Below, piece by piece: positions 11,957 through 22,720 of a stretch of DNA of 64,000 nucleotides. The stretch is from Selaginella moellendorffii (lineage: Eukaryota; Streptophyta; Lycopodiopsida; Selaginellales; Selaginellaceae): NCBI RefSeq assembly GCF_000143415.4, contig NW_003314272.1, forward strand, positions 1,306,628 through 1,370,627. The letters run 5' to 3'. Within the stretch, counting starts at the first letter, position 1, and the number at the start of each line of letters is the position of its first letter. The notes below the pieces were generated by a model. It had not been told where the DNA came from. It saw nothing but the letters and a program-made list of their open reading frames with translations, and made no database searches. The position numbers were made by a program, and so were the translations under genes.

Positions 11957-12997
11957 CTACAGAACAATCCAAATTCCATGACCAGACTCGGCATCATTCA
12001 CTCCATAACGAGAACTAATGAAGTGGAACTTGAGGTTGTTTGGAACGCACATCTTGAGGATCTGAAGGTAGCTCACAAGCTCGGCATTGCCAGAAGCCAC
12101 AGCGTTCCTCATCACAACGTCGTAGTAATGCGTCACCTCGCGTTCCTTCTCCTGGATCATTGCACAGGTCCTGTCCACCGAGTCCTGGAACGTGTTGACG
12201 CTGGGATCCAAGAGCAACTGCAAGGACGCGATGCTTCTCAGTGGCTTTTTGGCGCGCAGCTCCGCGGGGAAGGAGATAACGTCGTTGACAAGGAGGACGT
12301 GATCGTTGATGGCGTTCTGGAGCGCCAGGTAGTCCCGCGACTCCAAATCGCTGTCTGGGAGCGCAATCTCCAGCGACATCTCGATGAATGGGAAGCAGGG
12401 GAGGAGGAAGCAATCGAGCCTCCTGCGCGCCAAGTAGCTCTCGACCGTCGACGCCGATTGTGCTAGAGAAAGGACGCTCCGGTCCATGGAGGCAGCGTAG
12501 GCCTCCATCTGCGCGACCCAGTGCGCGTACACCCGGGGAGCCATGGATGATCGCAGGCGCGGAATGAGGTCCGCGCAGAACTCGAGCGATGGATGGACTG
12601 GATCGCGATGTGGGTGTGTCCCATGGAGGATGCCCTGGAAAGTCTCCAGGAACTCCTCCCGGGGGGCGCCGCCGGGGGACTCGTCCTCGAGGAGATCATC
12701 CAGCATGGTTCCAAACCACGCGAACTTGCCGCAGAGGACGGCGCTCTCGGTGGATCCGCACGGCACGAGCATGCTCATGTAGAGCGGGATTCGCATGCGC
12801 TCCAGGGAGAGCTTTTGGGCATCGCTCATGCTGGGATTGATGAATGGGAATGCCCACTCGTTCGCGAGCTTGGCAACCAGCTTGTGGTCGGGATGCCAGG
12901 CGCTGGAGGGGATGGAGCAGCGAATGGGCGGCAAATAGAACCTCTTCAGCCCCAGGAGGTGTTCCATGGCGGGAATCTTCTCCACAGCAAGTGCCAT
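11957..12997 (-). CDS. Microbial-type terpene synthase (MTPSL), class I
   Basis: Intronless 346-residue enzyme of the terpene synthase type shared with bacteria and fungi and known from Selaginella and other non-seed plants. It should ionise a prenyl diphosphate (geranyl, farnesyl or similar) and release a mono- or sesquiterpene. The first metal-binding motif DDLLED is at residues 100-105 and the NSE motif NDVISFPAE at 238-246. An Arg-rich spot at 191-193, about 46 residues before the NSE motif, fits the diphosphate sensor, and the RY pair is at 330-331. No transit peptide is obvious, so cytosolic action on FPP is likely (inference). There is no domain of plant-type synthases. The start ATG lies about 45 bp below a TATA-like box. 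It is divergent from the P450 at 13303. Confidence 0.93.
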   Translation of the reverse strand: MALAVEKIPAMEHLLGLKRFYLPPIRCSIPSSAWHPDHKLVAKLANEWAFPFINPSMSDAQKLSLERMRIPLYMSMLVPCGSTESAVLCGKFAWFGTMLDDLLEDESPGGAPREEFLETFQGILHGTHPHRDPVHPSLEFCADLIPRLRSSMAPRVYAHWVAQMEAYAASMDRSVLSLAQSASTVESYLARRRLDCFLLPCFPFIEMSLEIALPDSDLESRDYLALQNAINDHVLLVNDVISFPAELRAKKPLRSIASLQLLLDPSVNTFQDSVDRTCAMIQEKEREVTHYYDVVMRNAVASGNAELVSYLQILKMCVPNNLKFHFISSRYGVNDAESGHGIWIVL

Positions 12998-13040
12998 GAT
13001 CAGTAGGAGATTTAGATAATCGGGATTTTGGAGAACGACA

Positions 13041-13048
13041 TTTTATAG
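13041..13048 (-). promoter_or_regulatory. TATA-like box of the terpene synthase gene
   Basis: The minus strand reads CTATAAAA, about 45 bp upstream of the ATG at 12997. It is the best match in the 305-bp region shared with the divergent P450. Confidence 0.5.
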
Positions 13049-13256
13049 TCATTTTTGTTACACTGGATCATGTTGGACATTGCTATTGGAGTGGCACGAA
13101 TTCATATCGACTTTGTACTGAATGCTCGAAAATTCTATCGCAGTGGCTCGATGGTCATTGTACATCCCAGACGAAACATCGGGCGGCTGGAATATTGAAA
13201 GAAAAGTTTCATGCTCGTGTTTTCTCACCCCTCGTTGAAAAAACTGATCGATCCAT

Positions 13257-13266
13257 TGTATTTAAG
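13257..13266 (+). promoter_or_regulatory. TATA-like element of P450 copy B
   Basis: GTATTTAAGA lies about 40 bp upstream of the ATG at 13303, facing away from the terpene synthase promoter. The match to the plant TATA consensus is moderate. Confidence 0.35.
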
Positions 13267-13302
13267 AAGGTGGCAGTCCAGTGTTACTAGCAGAAAAGAG
13301 AG

Positions 13303-14739
13303 ATGGATGTTGTAAGCTCTCTCCTCCTCCTTTTTATCCTGGCCGTCGTGATAATCAGCTACAAATCCAGAGTGACTTCTCCACCAGGGCCATGGGGATT
13401 GCCCTTGATTGGCCACCTCCACTTGCTAGCGAGAATGCCCCTCCACCGAGCTCTGCAATCCATGTCACAAAAGCACGGCCCCATTGTGTCCTTGAGCCTG
13501 GGAATGAGGCCAGCGATTCTCATATCAGCTCCGGCTCTGGCAAGAGAGCTCTTCACCTCGCAGGATGTGAATTTTCCATCCAAGCCATATATGAGTGTCG
13601 CAGAGCACATAGACTACAACTTTAGAAGCATCGGGACTGCCCCTTATGGCGAGTACTACAGCAGCATCCGGAAGCTGTGCCTGACGGAGCTCTTCACCGC
13701 CAGGAACATCGATTCGTTTTCATGGATTCGAAGCGAAGAGCTCTCGCATCTATTGAGTGCAATTCTCAGCAGCGCCAGCCATGGGCAGGCGCTGGATTTG
13801 AGGAAGACCCTGTCGGTGTTCACATTCAACAGCATAACCGGCGCCCTCATGAGCAAACGGTACCTCAGCCACGAGCATGCCGGTGCGGCTAGCTCAAAGG
13901 AGGCCATGGAGTTCAAGAATTTGGTATTCGAAGTCGTGCACTGTATTATGGACCCCTGTTTGAGCAACTTCGTGCCTTGGTACTTGAGATGGCTTGACTG
14001 GAAGACTCCTGGAATGAGACGCCTTCATGCAAAGGTGGATAAGTTCTTGCAAATGGTTGTGGAAGAACACAAGAAGAGCACCCGAGAGCACAAAGACTTC
14101 CTTGACATTCTGCTCGAGGCTTTTGGGGAGGAGGAAGCTTATGCAAAAGCCAATCTGTTGGTACGTGCGTGAGGATGAAGAACAAGATAGTGCTTCTGAT
14201 ATTCATATCCTTTCTTTCAGGACTTGATTATGGCAGGAACTGAAACTTCCGTCATTGGGACCGAGTGGCTCATGGCAGCAGTGATCCAGGAGCCGCGGAT
14301 CCTGAAAAAAGCCCAGCAAGAGCTTCAAGATGCCGTGGGCAACAGGCGGATGGTGCAAGAATCAGACCTCTCCAAGCTCGGCTACCTCGACGCCATCATC
14401 AAGGAGTCATTCAGGCGTTACCCGGTTGTCCCGATCCACATCCGCGAGTGCCAAGGCCAAGCGTCAAAACTCGGGGGCTACGATGTCCTAAAAGGAACCA
14501 TCGTGCTCGTCAACTCGTGGGCGCTGGGAATGGACCCCGTGGTGTGGGAGAATCCCACACAGTTCTTGCCGGAACGCTTCCTTGCGAGCTTCATCGACAT
14601 CAAAGGCCAGGACTTTGAGCTCCTTCCATTTGGATCCGGGCGAAGGAGATGCCCCGGGATGCCCCTGGGCCTAAGAACCGTGAAGCTGCTCGTGGCAAAT
14701 CTCATACATGGCTTTGACTGGAGTGTGGAGCCCGGCTAG
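13303..14739 (+). CDS. Cytochrome P450 (CYP71 clan), copy B, with premature stop
   Basis: Exon 1 is 13303-14160, a 60-bp intron runs 14161-14220, and exon 2 is 14221-14739. The protein has an N-terminal membrane anchor (about residues 3-20), the proline-rich hinge PPGPWGLPLIG, the I-helix AGTETS, ExxR in KESFRRYP, and the haem loop FGSGRRRCPG near residue 421. The frame stops at TAG 14737-14739, where copy A has a Lys codon. The reading frame carries on after it with clear homology (MEDCF, IMKHPL, VTPRL). About 41 C-terminal residues, including the substrate-recognition segment SRS6 and the last beta sheet, are therefore lost. The haem ligand survives, but a working enzyme is unlikely unless the stop is allele-specific or a sequence error. 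It stands next to the terpene synthase, which suggests a terpene-oxidising role in the ancestor. Confidence 0.85.
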
Positions 14740-17197
14740 ATCCAATCCATGGAGGATTGCTTCAAAACTGCTTGCATCATGAAGCATCCACTGCAGCCAG
14801 TGGTTACTCCAAGGCTGCCCAAAGATGCCTACAACATGATTTCTCCATCTGATACGTCCTAATAATTACAACATATAAGCTTTTGTTATAATTCAATAAA
14901 TATTTGTTTATGCTGCTGAATTAACTTTGTCATATTTTTTATTTCAACAATATGATCATTCAGTGTGGCATGTGTTGGGAAGGGCATAAAAGTGGAGTTT
15001 TGGTTGAGAAGGTGGAGAGTTTGTTGGTGTCAAGTGGCTGGCCATGTAGTTAGTTGTGTCAATCTTGAAGCTATGGTGGTCACTTATAATGGAGCCTGTT
15101 GTCAATGAGGTTGTGTGTTGAGTTCCTTCTTAAATTTTGATGCACCTTTGTATACTAGAATTTTTAAAAGTTACACTTAAAAGGTAAAGATTTTCTTATT
15201 TGACTTAGATTTCTATCAGGTGACATTGTGTAGCAGTATAAAATGTGCATTGGTATGAATTTCTTTCCTATCATCTCTATTGGTAGTCATTGTTTAACAA
15301 AGGCAGCCGAAGGTAAGTCTTTTTACAAACATGAAAAATGGAATTTTTATGGCTTACAAAGGGATTCTTTGACTGTGTTCCTATTGCTGGTGATCTGACT
15401 GAGCTTAAATTCTCATGGAGGGTCTTGTATATGAAGGCTGGGAAATCGTGTTATTCAGCCTGGTCATTTCTTGGAGGTTTTCTTTTTCCTCCAGCTGAGC
15501 TTTGCTTCCTGCTAGTAAGAGGATATGAGAAACAAACAAAAAGTTTCTTTTGGAGAAACTAAACACAGTTTCTATTAATAATAATTAAAAAAATGAAATT
15601 AAAATTTGATTACAAATGAATTAGAGAAATTTTAAGAGTATTAAAATCACAATTAGAGAATAGGCTTGGGTATTCTAGATACATTCCTTCCATAAGAAAA
15701 ATTTAAAAAAAAGTAAAAAAGAGCCACAAGAGACTATAAAAAATATTTGATAAAATGAAAAGAGAAATAGCCAAGAAATGCCAGAATCTATATTAAAATT
15801 AAAAATGATCATCAAAAACATTTTATACCAAATAAAAAACATTTGGCTTCAACTCATAAGTGCTAGGAATGGACCTTACAATATAGGACAGCCAAAACAC
15901 TTCCATTGACATCAAAGCTCAAAACTTTGAGCTCCTTCCATGGAAAAGATGCCCTAGGATGCCTTTAGGGAATTTCATCCATGAAGATTCAATCTATTGA
16001 GGATTGCTTTAGATCTGCTTGCTTTATGAAGCATGCAATATGCTCCAAAGTTGCCTATTAATTTAGGAAAATTATTTATAACTGAATATAGTAATAAATA
16101 AATATTATATGTCATTGATTCATACATACTATTTAGAAGGTCTAATAGTTGCCCTTAAATATGAGATGGACTAATCAATTATTATATTTGATAATATACA
16201 TGCTATTAAACATGAAGAGAACTAAATTATATAATAATTTGTTGTGCATTGCATGCAACAACACTTGGTTTGCTTAATATTAGTGTCAGTGAATAATCTA
16301 ATTAATTAATAATTATAAACATATTTATACTTTATAAATCGAGACTAATCTTATTGCATATTAACCATTAGATGATAGAATAAAAAAGATTATACTAGGA
16401 TGTGTTTAGTAAAGTTTATAAATTATAAACATGTTTATAAATTATAAATAAAAGATTAATATAAATGAATAACAACTATTGGATGGTAGATTATCTTAAA
16501 ATATTCTGGCATATTTAGATTAGATCTAGCAACTATAGATTTCTATTCTATGGTGTAGGATATTGTTAAACATTTTGCTACATTTGCAAGTTGCAATCAT
16601 CACTAGTAACTAAATACTTTTCTCAAGATTTCAAGCGATTTTACCTTTTATTTTTGTTAAAACCTTTGTTTTGCTAGTGATTAAATTACCATAAGTACTA
16701 TTTTGATGCAGGAAATAACCAATACTCGGCATGCTTGACTAAATTATAAACATCTTATATCCCAAAGTTTGACAAAGATGTTCAGAATCACTAAATCCAT
16801 AGTTGTAGACTAAGCAGTATACTTTGAAGGAGTGATATTGTGTTCATGTACTAAATTAGCATTATAGGGGCTAGAGGAACATGGAAGCTCCAAATTCCAC
16901 AAGAGAAAACTGTGATAGGACACAAAGTTGATGTGATTATGATTATTTAAAGCATTGTTTAAGAGAGTTTATAAATTGTAAACACAAATGAATAACAATC
17001 GCTAAATAGTAACATATCCTAGAATATTCAAGCATATTTTAAATATATTTGCCGGACACTTTTCTGTTCAGACCTACCTGAAATTTTTTATAACGGCTTT
17101 TAAAAAAGGAAACGCTAAAGAAGCGACTGAGGGTGTCGCATAGCTGGGATGTGCGATGGGAGTGATAAATCCAGCGAGAGCTTCGCTATGGAGCCCA
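14740..17197. other. AT-rich intergenic DNA with duplicated 3' flank
   Basis: No intact gene. The first 120 bases carry the untranslated tail of P450 copy B. A P450 relic lies at 15895-16060. From about 16190 to 17168 the sequence repeats the flank found at 9350-10857. Confidence 0.6.
15895..16060 (+). pseudogene. P450 C-terminal relic
   Basis: A broken match to the last part of the neighbouring P450: DIKAQNFELLP, then a damaged haem loop (KRCPRMPLG), followed by pieces equivalent to the MEDCF and MKH segments. Deletions shift the frame several times. It is a fragment of a further tandem copy. Confidence 0.6.
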
Positions 17198-19167
17198 TTA
17201 ACGAGCAAGAGGGCTGGTGGTGGCGGTGATGTCCTGGAACACGCGAAGTCGCCGGCTCTGCTCCTGGAGCTGCTGCTGGAATGAAGAAGAGGTGGAAGAA
17301 CTCGAGGGCAATGGCCTCGGATCGTTGAGCCCCAGCCCCTTGGGACTCTGGATGAATCCCAGCTCGCCACCCAGGCACGACGCGGACGGCAGCAGCACCT
17401 GGAAAGGCTGGTGTTGACGACGATCATCGCTGTCTCCTCCGCTAAACAGCTGCTGCTTCACGGGAGACGAAGCAGCCGACTTGGAGATTCCGGGAGGTGG
17501 TCGTAGAGAAGCATTGCCAGGAGGAGCTGCTGCAACCAAAACCAGAGCCTCATGGGTCCATCGATCGAAAGAAGCAAGAAGCAGGAACTTTTCTTTACCT
17601 CCCAGATTGTCGAAGGACTCGAGCGAGAGGGATCTCCGAGCGGTGGCGGAGGGGCGTGGCGGCTTGCTGGGCGAGAACTTGAGGCTGTTGCTGCTCGCGT
17701 TGGTGGTGATGGCGCCAGAGTTCGAGTTTGCATTGACGCACAGCAGCTCCAGCTTCTTCTTGAGCGCCTCCGCCGCAAGAAAATGGTGATCCTGCTGCTG
17801 CTGGGCGATGATGTTTACGTTGGCGTTCTCATCCGCATCGTCAACAAGATTATACTCCTCCTCCTCCTCCTCCTCGTAGTCCCAGGAATCGTACGTGGGG
17901 ATCTGCTGGCTTCGCGGCTGGGTTTGCTGCTGCTGCTGCTGGAGGCGATGTTGGTGGATTTCAATCTCTTGCTTGAGCTTGGATTGAGCTTGGGGAGCGT
18001 GGGCAACAAGACGCAAAATGCCGGTGCTTGGCAAGTGCTGCGGCTGATGTTGCTGTCCTTGCTCCATCTCCGCCAGCATCTCCTGTGCGCGCTCGTAAGA
18101 CTTAAGGTGCGAGTCGGCGCCCCAACGAGTATCTGAGGATGCCGGCATCACGCTCTTGAGTAGTACTTTGGCCTCGTCCACGCGACCTTGCTTCATCAAG
18201 CAAATGCCCAGGTTACACATCTTGTTATTGTCCGGTTCCATGGACAGAGCTTTCCTGCCAATGATCCACAGCTTATGATCAATCGATTCAATGGCATTGC
18301 TTACCTGTAGACTGCCTCCGCTGCGATGAAATCGGATTGCTGCATGTACGCCCAGCCCAGATTCCCCTGCAAAGGACAAGATCGATCGATCGATCGATGA
18401 GAAAGAGCAAGAGCAAGAGCAAGAAGTTTCTTTCGCTGACCAGCAAGCGTGTGGCCTCCTGCTCGATGGAAACTTGGAACTTCTTGCCTTGCGAGCGCGC
18501 GGTCTTGGTCCGCTTGCCATTGAAGGCGAGGCCCGCGTAGATCAGCTGGAGCTTGTGCTTGAGGAGAGCGATCTGATCGTCCAGCCGGCCACACCTCTGG
18601 GAGAGAGAGAATCGCCCAAGTCAGCGATTTCATCGATACATGTCCGAGAGACTGGATTTGGGGGAAAAAGGGGGCTTACCTTGTAGAGATCGAGGAGGAC
18701 ATTGTCCAGGGACTCCTGGGCTTGATCCGAGCAGCGCCCGCGCAGCGATTTTATGGCCTCGATCGCCTCCTCGGGCCGGTTCTGCTGCTTCATCACGATC
18801 GCCATGTCCTTGAGCGCGCTGTCCACACGGTCGCCCGCATTGATCGCCGCCCAGAAGAGCGCGATGGCCTTGTCGGGCTCCTTGTCCACCAGCTGCCAAA
18901 AGGGGGTTCTCTCAGAGATGCGATGCGAGACAGTGCGCGACCGATCGATCGATCGATCGGATGGAATTGGTCCCTTTCTTTTACCTGGACGTGCTTGGCG
19001 CGGACGTAGGGCGAGTCCCCCAGCGGCACCTTGTGGATGACGTGAAAGGAATCGGCGCGCGAGGGAGGGCGCTTGCCGGCGGCGACGAGCGGCTTGACCG
19101 GCGAGCAGGGCGCCGATTTGCTCATCCTGGGATGCGGGGGAAGATTGCTAGAGCTGCTGTTCCACAT
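17198..19167 (-). CDS. TPR protein of the SDI/POLLENLESS3 (MS5, TDM1) family
   Basis: Five exons: 18985-19167, 18680-18892, 18441-18596, 18305-18366 and 17198-18254, all GT-AG, giving 556 residues. The N-terminal half carries the family blocks GDSPYVRAKHVQ, DKAIALFWAAINAGDRVDSALKDMAIVMK, DQAQESLDNVLLDLYK, RCGRLDDQIALLKHKL and GNLGWAYMQQSDF-AAEAVYR, forming tetratricopeptide repeats. The long C-terminal tail is rich in Gln and Ser and ends RRLRVFQDIT. Family members act in meiosis exit (MS5/TDM1) or in the sulfur-starvation response (SDI1/SDI2). The long tail makes it closer in layout to MS5, but the choice is not secure. Introns 1 and 3 each contain a short ATCG tetranucleotide repeat. A decayed inverted copy lies at 23945-24775. 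Confidence 0.88.
18380..18398. repeat. GATC tetranucleotide microsatellite in an intron
   Basis: Four to five GATC units in intron 3 of the TPR gene. A second similar run is at about 18940-18960 in intron 1. Confidence 0.8.
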
Positions 19168-19527
19168 TCTCCTTTCCTCCGCGATCGCTGGAGCGAGCTA
19201 GCAGCTAGAAAATCGAGAGGAGCGAGAGCGGGAGGAGGGCGCGCGAGAGAAAGAAGAAGAAGGAGAGAGATTTTCTAACAGCCACAATCCCTGCTCTGCT
19301 GCCCGTTGGAACACTTTAGGGCAAGCGCTCTCCCAACGGTCGAATCCAGGTGCGTACGGTATCGCGCGTACGGAGGGAGCGTACGGCGCGGTGGAGCATA
19401 TTTGGAGAATTAGATCCGCTTGTTCTCCTCGCAAGTTGGATGGCTTCGTTCCAGACAAGAAAGAATTTTTCCAGTTGAATCACTGTGATTTTTGTTTGTT
19501 TGTTTTTTTTTTTCATGAGATCATCGG

Positions 19528-20667
19528 CTACTTATTTGGTTCTTTGTTGCGAGAGAGCGAGTCGCGGATGAGAGTGTGCGTGAGCTCCTTGGGCAATCCC
19601 ATGACGCTGTCAAGAGTTCCAATCTAGAAAAACCAGAGCAAAGGCACGCTTTTGGTTTGGTGCTTGGATTCTTCAAACCGGAAATTCCTTTTACCATGGA
19701 CTGGACAAATGGAGAGACGAGGGGATGCTCCACCAGGAGGCCGCCGGCGGCATACAGGACCGACCCTTCCTTGATCTGAAACAACAAACGAGTAAAGTTT
19801 TGGAATCCTTGCCAAGCTCTCGGGAAGGCAAAGCAAAAGACAAAGAGCTATTTACCAGATCGTCGATTACTTGCTCGGGAATAGGATGGAAGTAAATCTG
19901 CGAAGAAGAAACCAAGCTCGAGAAAGACCAAAAAAAAAAAGAAGCTTTGGTTTTCTTGCCTCGGCTTTGTCGATGCTACCATTGCTGACTCCAGTGGTCA
20001 CATTTGTCACAAGCACGGCACTCACTGTGATGGCTGGGTCTCGCGCGTAGCCTGCCAAAACAAAGCATGGAAGAATCACAAAGTGGAAACGAAGAACCAC
20101 GTAAGAATGAATCTCAAGCTTACCAGCGATGAAGGTGCGAGCTTCGTCGCCATTCAATGGCTTCTCGCGCACAACACCTCCGTTCACCACGACCGGTATT
20201 TTCAAGAACGAGGGAGATTGATCGGGTGAGACAACGTTGTACGAGCGACAGGAATAAGAACTCACCTGGTCCGCGGTGATGAGAAGAACTTCTTCGTCCG
20301 AAGTTTCGAGGCTTGTGATCCGTGGCAAGATAGCTTGAGCCTGCGAAAACCGCTGATGGTTGATGCGCGTGAACTTAAGGACGTCTCACCTTGGCGTGAG
20401 CAAGCGCCATGACCAGCTCTTCCGGAGTTTCTCTTCGAATGGCACGCTCATCGATGTCCGCCGACTGGAAAAAGAAGAGTATGAGAAGGAAAAAGAAGAG
20501 AGAGAGGCTACCATCACAGTGAAGTTGTAACCCATCTCTCGAAGAACCGCTTGCCGCGTTTGTGAGGAAGAACCCAGTATGATCTACCAAAGGAAAATGG
20601 CGGTGGAACGCTTGTATATCGATCGAACACCGCATACCTTGACACTCCCGAGCTCTTCCAAGCCCAT
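19528..20667 (-). CDS. Maf/HAM1-like nucleoside triphosphate pyrophosphatase
   Basis: House-cleaning enzyme of the Maf family, which hydrolyses non-canonical or surplus NTPs to NMP and pyrophosphate. Exons: 20638-20667, 20512-20583, 20390-20464, 20266-20340, 20124-20193, 19960-20051, 19856-19897, 19695-19775, 19528-19623. Family motifs are ILGSSSQTRQAVL (nucleotide loop), SADIDERAIR, LITADQ (catalytic Asp) and GGLLVEHPLV. Fully spliced it has 210 residues, a normal length. Two oddities: the intron between exons 4 and 5 (20194-20265) has no AG at its 3' end and is an open 72-bp stretch in frame, so it may be retained; and the intron after exon 6 has a GC donor (GAG/GCAAGA). Its ATG is 37 bp from that of the methyltransferase on the other strand. 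Confidence 0.88.
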
Positions 20668-20704
20668 TCTTACACAAGTTTAGGGCACCCAGAGGCGCTG
20701 AGCC
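20668..20704. promoter_or_regulatory. Compact bidirectional intergenic region
   Basis: Only 37 bp separate the start codons of the divergent Maf and methyltransferase genes, so promoters and 5' UTRs must overlap the coding exons or each other. A similar piece (TTTAGGGCACCC) recurs near 26110 and a shorter one near 26770 beside the decayed copies. Confidence 0.6.
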
Positions 20705-21762
20705 ATGGCTGAGGACGTTCGCTCCTACCTCGAGCCTTCATACTGGTAAGCCGTTAGCAACTTTGGTGGATCATCATCCCTTGCAGGGACGAGAGGTTTT
20801 CCAGGGAGAGCCACTACGAGTGGTTCAAGGACTACTCCCAGTTCCAGCATTTGATCCACGCTCATTGCAGTGGCAAAAACGCAAAGGTACGTGTTTGGCT
20901 AAGCAAGGCGCTGGTTTCCTCACGTAGAGGAGGAGTTCACACTAGATTTTGGAACTTGGATGTGGCAACTCGCGCATGAGCGAAGATATGTACCGAGACG
21001 GCTTCACGGACATCACAGCGACTGATCTCTCGCCTGTGGCTGTGGAGAGCAAGCGACGGAGATGCTCCGACTTGAACTATGGTATTCTTCTCGGCATTTC
21101 TTCTTTTCAACTCTGTCATTCTTGTCTCTCCAGGCATCAAAGTTCTTGTAGCTGATATCATGGACATGCCATTCAAGGACGCGAGCTTCGACGTTGTGAT
21201 CGAGAAGGGAGTGATGGTATGATACAGAGATAATGTTTGGCTTTTATATCGGATCAAAATCAAAGGAACAAACAGGATGTTCTCTTCGTGGACAGCGGGA
21301 GTCCCTGGGATCCAGAGCCCCAAACAAGAGCCCGAGTTGACGCGACGCTCAAAGAGGTACACCGAGTTCTTGGAGCGAATGGTGTTTTCATCTCAATAGC
21401 ATTTGGCCAGGCAAGAAAGACTTTGATCTTAGAGCTTCTACTCTCTTTTAACTCCTTGCCTTGACAGCCTCACTTTCGGCGCCCCTTTTTCGAGGCCAGT
21501 GACTTCGAGTGGTCCATGGAGTACTCAACCTTTGGAGACTCGTTCCACTATTATTTTTATACGCTAAGAAAGGTTGTCTCTTTCCTCCCCGATCAAACTT
21601 TTAAACACTCTAACATCGTTTCACCAGGGAATGGCCAGAAAGGTTTTGCCTCGAGACTCGATGGAATTCACAAGCATTGACATGGTGCAGGAGCAAATGG
21701 ATGACGAAGATTATATCATGAGAACCATGATGGTCGATGACGACAAAACCACGTCCAGTTGA
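20705..21762 (+). CDS. METTL13/EEF1AKMT4-like class I methyltransferase
   Basis: S-adenosylmethionine-dependent methyltransferase of the group that includes lysine methyltransferases of translation factor eEF1A in animals; the plant substrate is not known from sequence. Exons: 20705-20745, 20787-20886, 20946-21081, 21134-21216, 21276-21410, 21468-21572, 21628-21762 (244 residues). The N terminus YWDERF fits the family, as do motif I (ILELGCGNSR), TATDLSP, DIMDMPFKDASFDVVIEKG, and ISIAFGQPHFRRPFF. The fifth intron has a GC donor (CAG/GCAAGA), needed to join FGQ to PHFRRP. Two decayed copies lie at 26130-26480 and 26870-27550. Confidence 0.9.
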
Positions 21763-21769
21763 TCGATCA

Positions 21770-22230
21770 TTCCAAATGTCCTCGACGTCCTAGCGGCCCG
21801 GAAACTCTCTCGCAGCCTATATCCCCATCGTGTAACTGGCAGGCCGTCCAGGCAACATTGTCGCATGGCGGGCCAAATCCTTGGCGAGCACTCACTCGCA
21901 CCACACACCCCGCCGACCAGCACGCTGCTCTAGTGTGGCAGCACGCCAAAGTCGATGCAGCGCCATCCGGGGTCCAAATCGCCGCAGTGCTTGCAAGCGA
22001 GAAGAGCGCTCAAGAACGATGTCTCATAGGGCCAAACCGACGTAGCAGCACGCTTGCAATCCCCACAGCTCGAGCACCACGCTATCATGGGGCACTGTGT
22101 CTAAGACTATCAAGCAACCGGAACGTCCGATCCTGGCAGTCCAGACGTTTCTTGCTGGCATTCTCACAAAGGTGGCCTCCGCTTCCAGAAGATAGATATA
22201 TGCACAGGCGGTCCGTCTGGAGTCCGAGGT
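21770..22230 (-). pseudogene. PPR relic downstream of the methyltransferase
   Basis: It matches the C-terminal coding part of the intact PPR gene at 27580-28100 (pieces equivalent to the WHEMV, FRCF and HVAWTAFLAACQLHDGDI segments), but stops and shifts break the frame. The junction sequence after the methyltransferase stop (TGATCGATCATTCCAAATG) is the same at both places, showing that the two genes were duplicated together. Confidence 0.7.
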
Positions 22231-22720
22231 AGTGGACAAAACGCCCGTGGTTGTGAAGATGCTGGCTGGAGCTGGATTCGTAGGCGATGCCAGGAACGTT
22301 TTTGAGAGCTGCAAGAGTTCGCGTAACGATCCGGTGTCGTGATCAAGGCGTATGCACAGCATGGAAACATGAAGGAAGTTATCGATATTTTCCGGGGACC
22401 GTCACCTTCGTGAGTGCATTCTCATCGCTTGCAGCCGGGCCGGTTTGCTGGAGGAATCCATCTACCAGTTTGGATCTATGAGCTCGGATCACTGGCTCGC
22501 TGGGTGTAAGATCCACAGAACGAGCGAGGAAACTCTGAGAACGATGGAGTCCCGGTCGGGCGGGCTGTGGAGACCAGGGAGAGGATGCTCTCGTCTAACC
22601 GGGGCGGGAAGAGTGTCGTGCTCGTGGGATTGTTCGATCCGAGGCGAGCAAACAGCAGATTGATCAGGATTCGCTCGTCATTCTCACCAGCGCTATGCCC
22701 GAAGATGAAGATCCAGCATC
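22230..22720 (+). pseudogene. PPR-like relic on the plus strand
   Basis: The frame reads VVVKMLAGAGFVGDARNVFES, then, after a stop, a piece like AYAQHGNMKEVIDIF, then AGLLEESI. This is the cadence of pentatricopeptide repeats, broken by stops and shifts. It is oriented opposite to the relic just upstream. Confidence 0.5.

Noticed and set aside
12543-13006. Plus-strand open frames opposite the terpene synthase
   Set aside because: Shadow frames of a GC-rich coding exon; the minus frame has all synthase motifs.
17217-18136. Plus-strand open frames opposite the TPR gene
   Set aside because: Produced by CAG/CTG-rich coding sequence of the Gln-rich tail.
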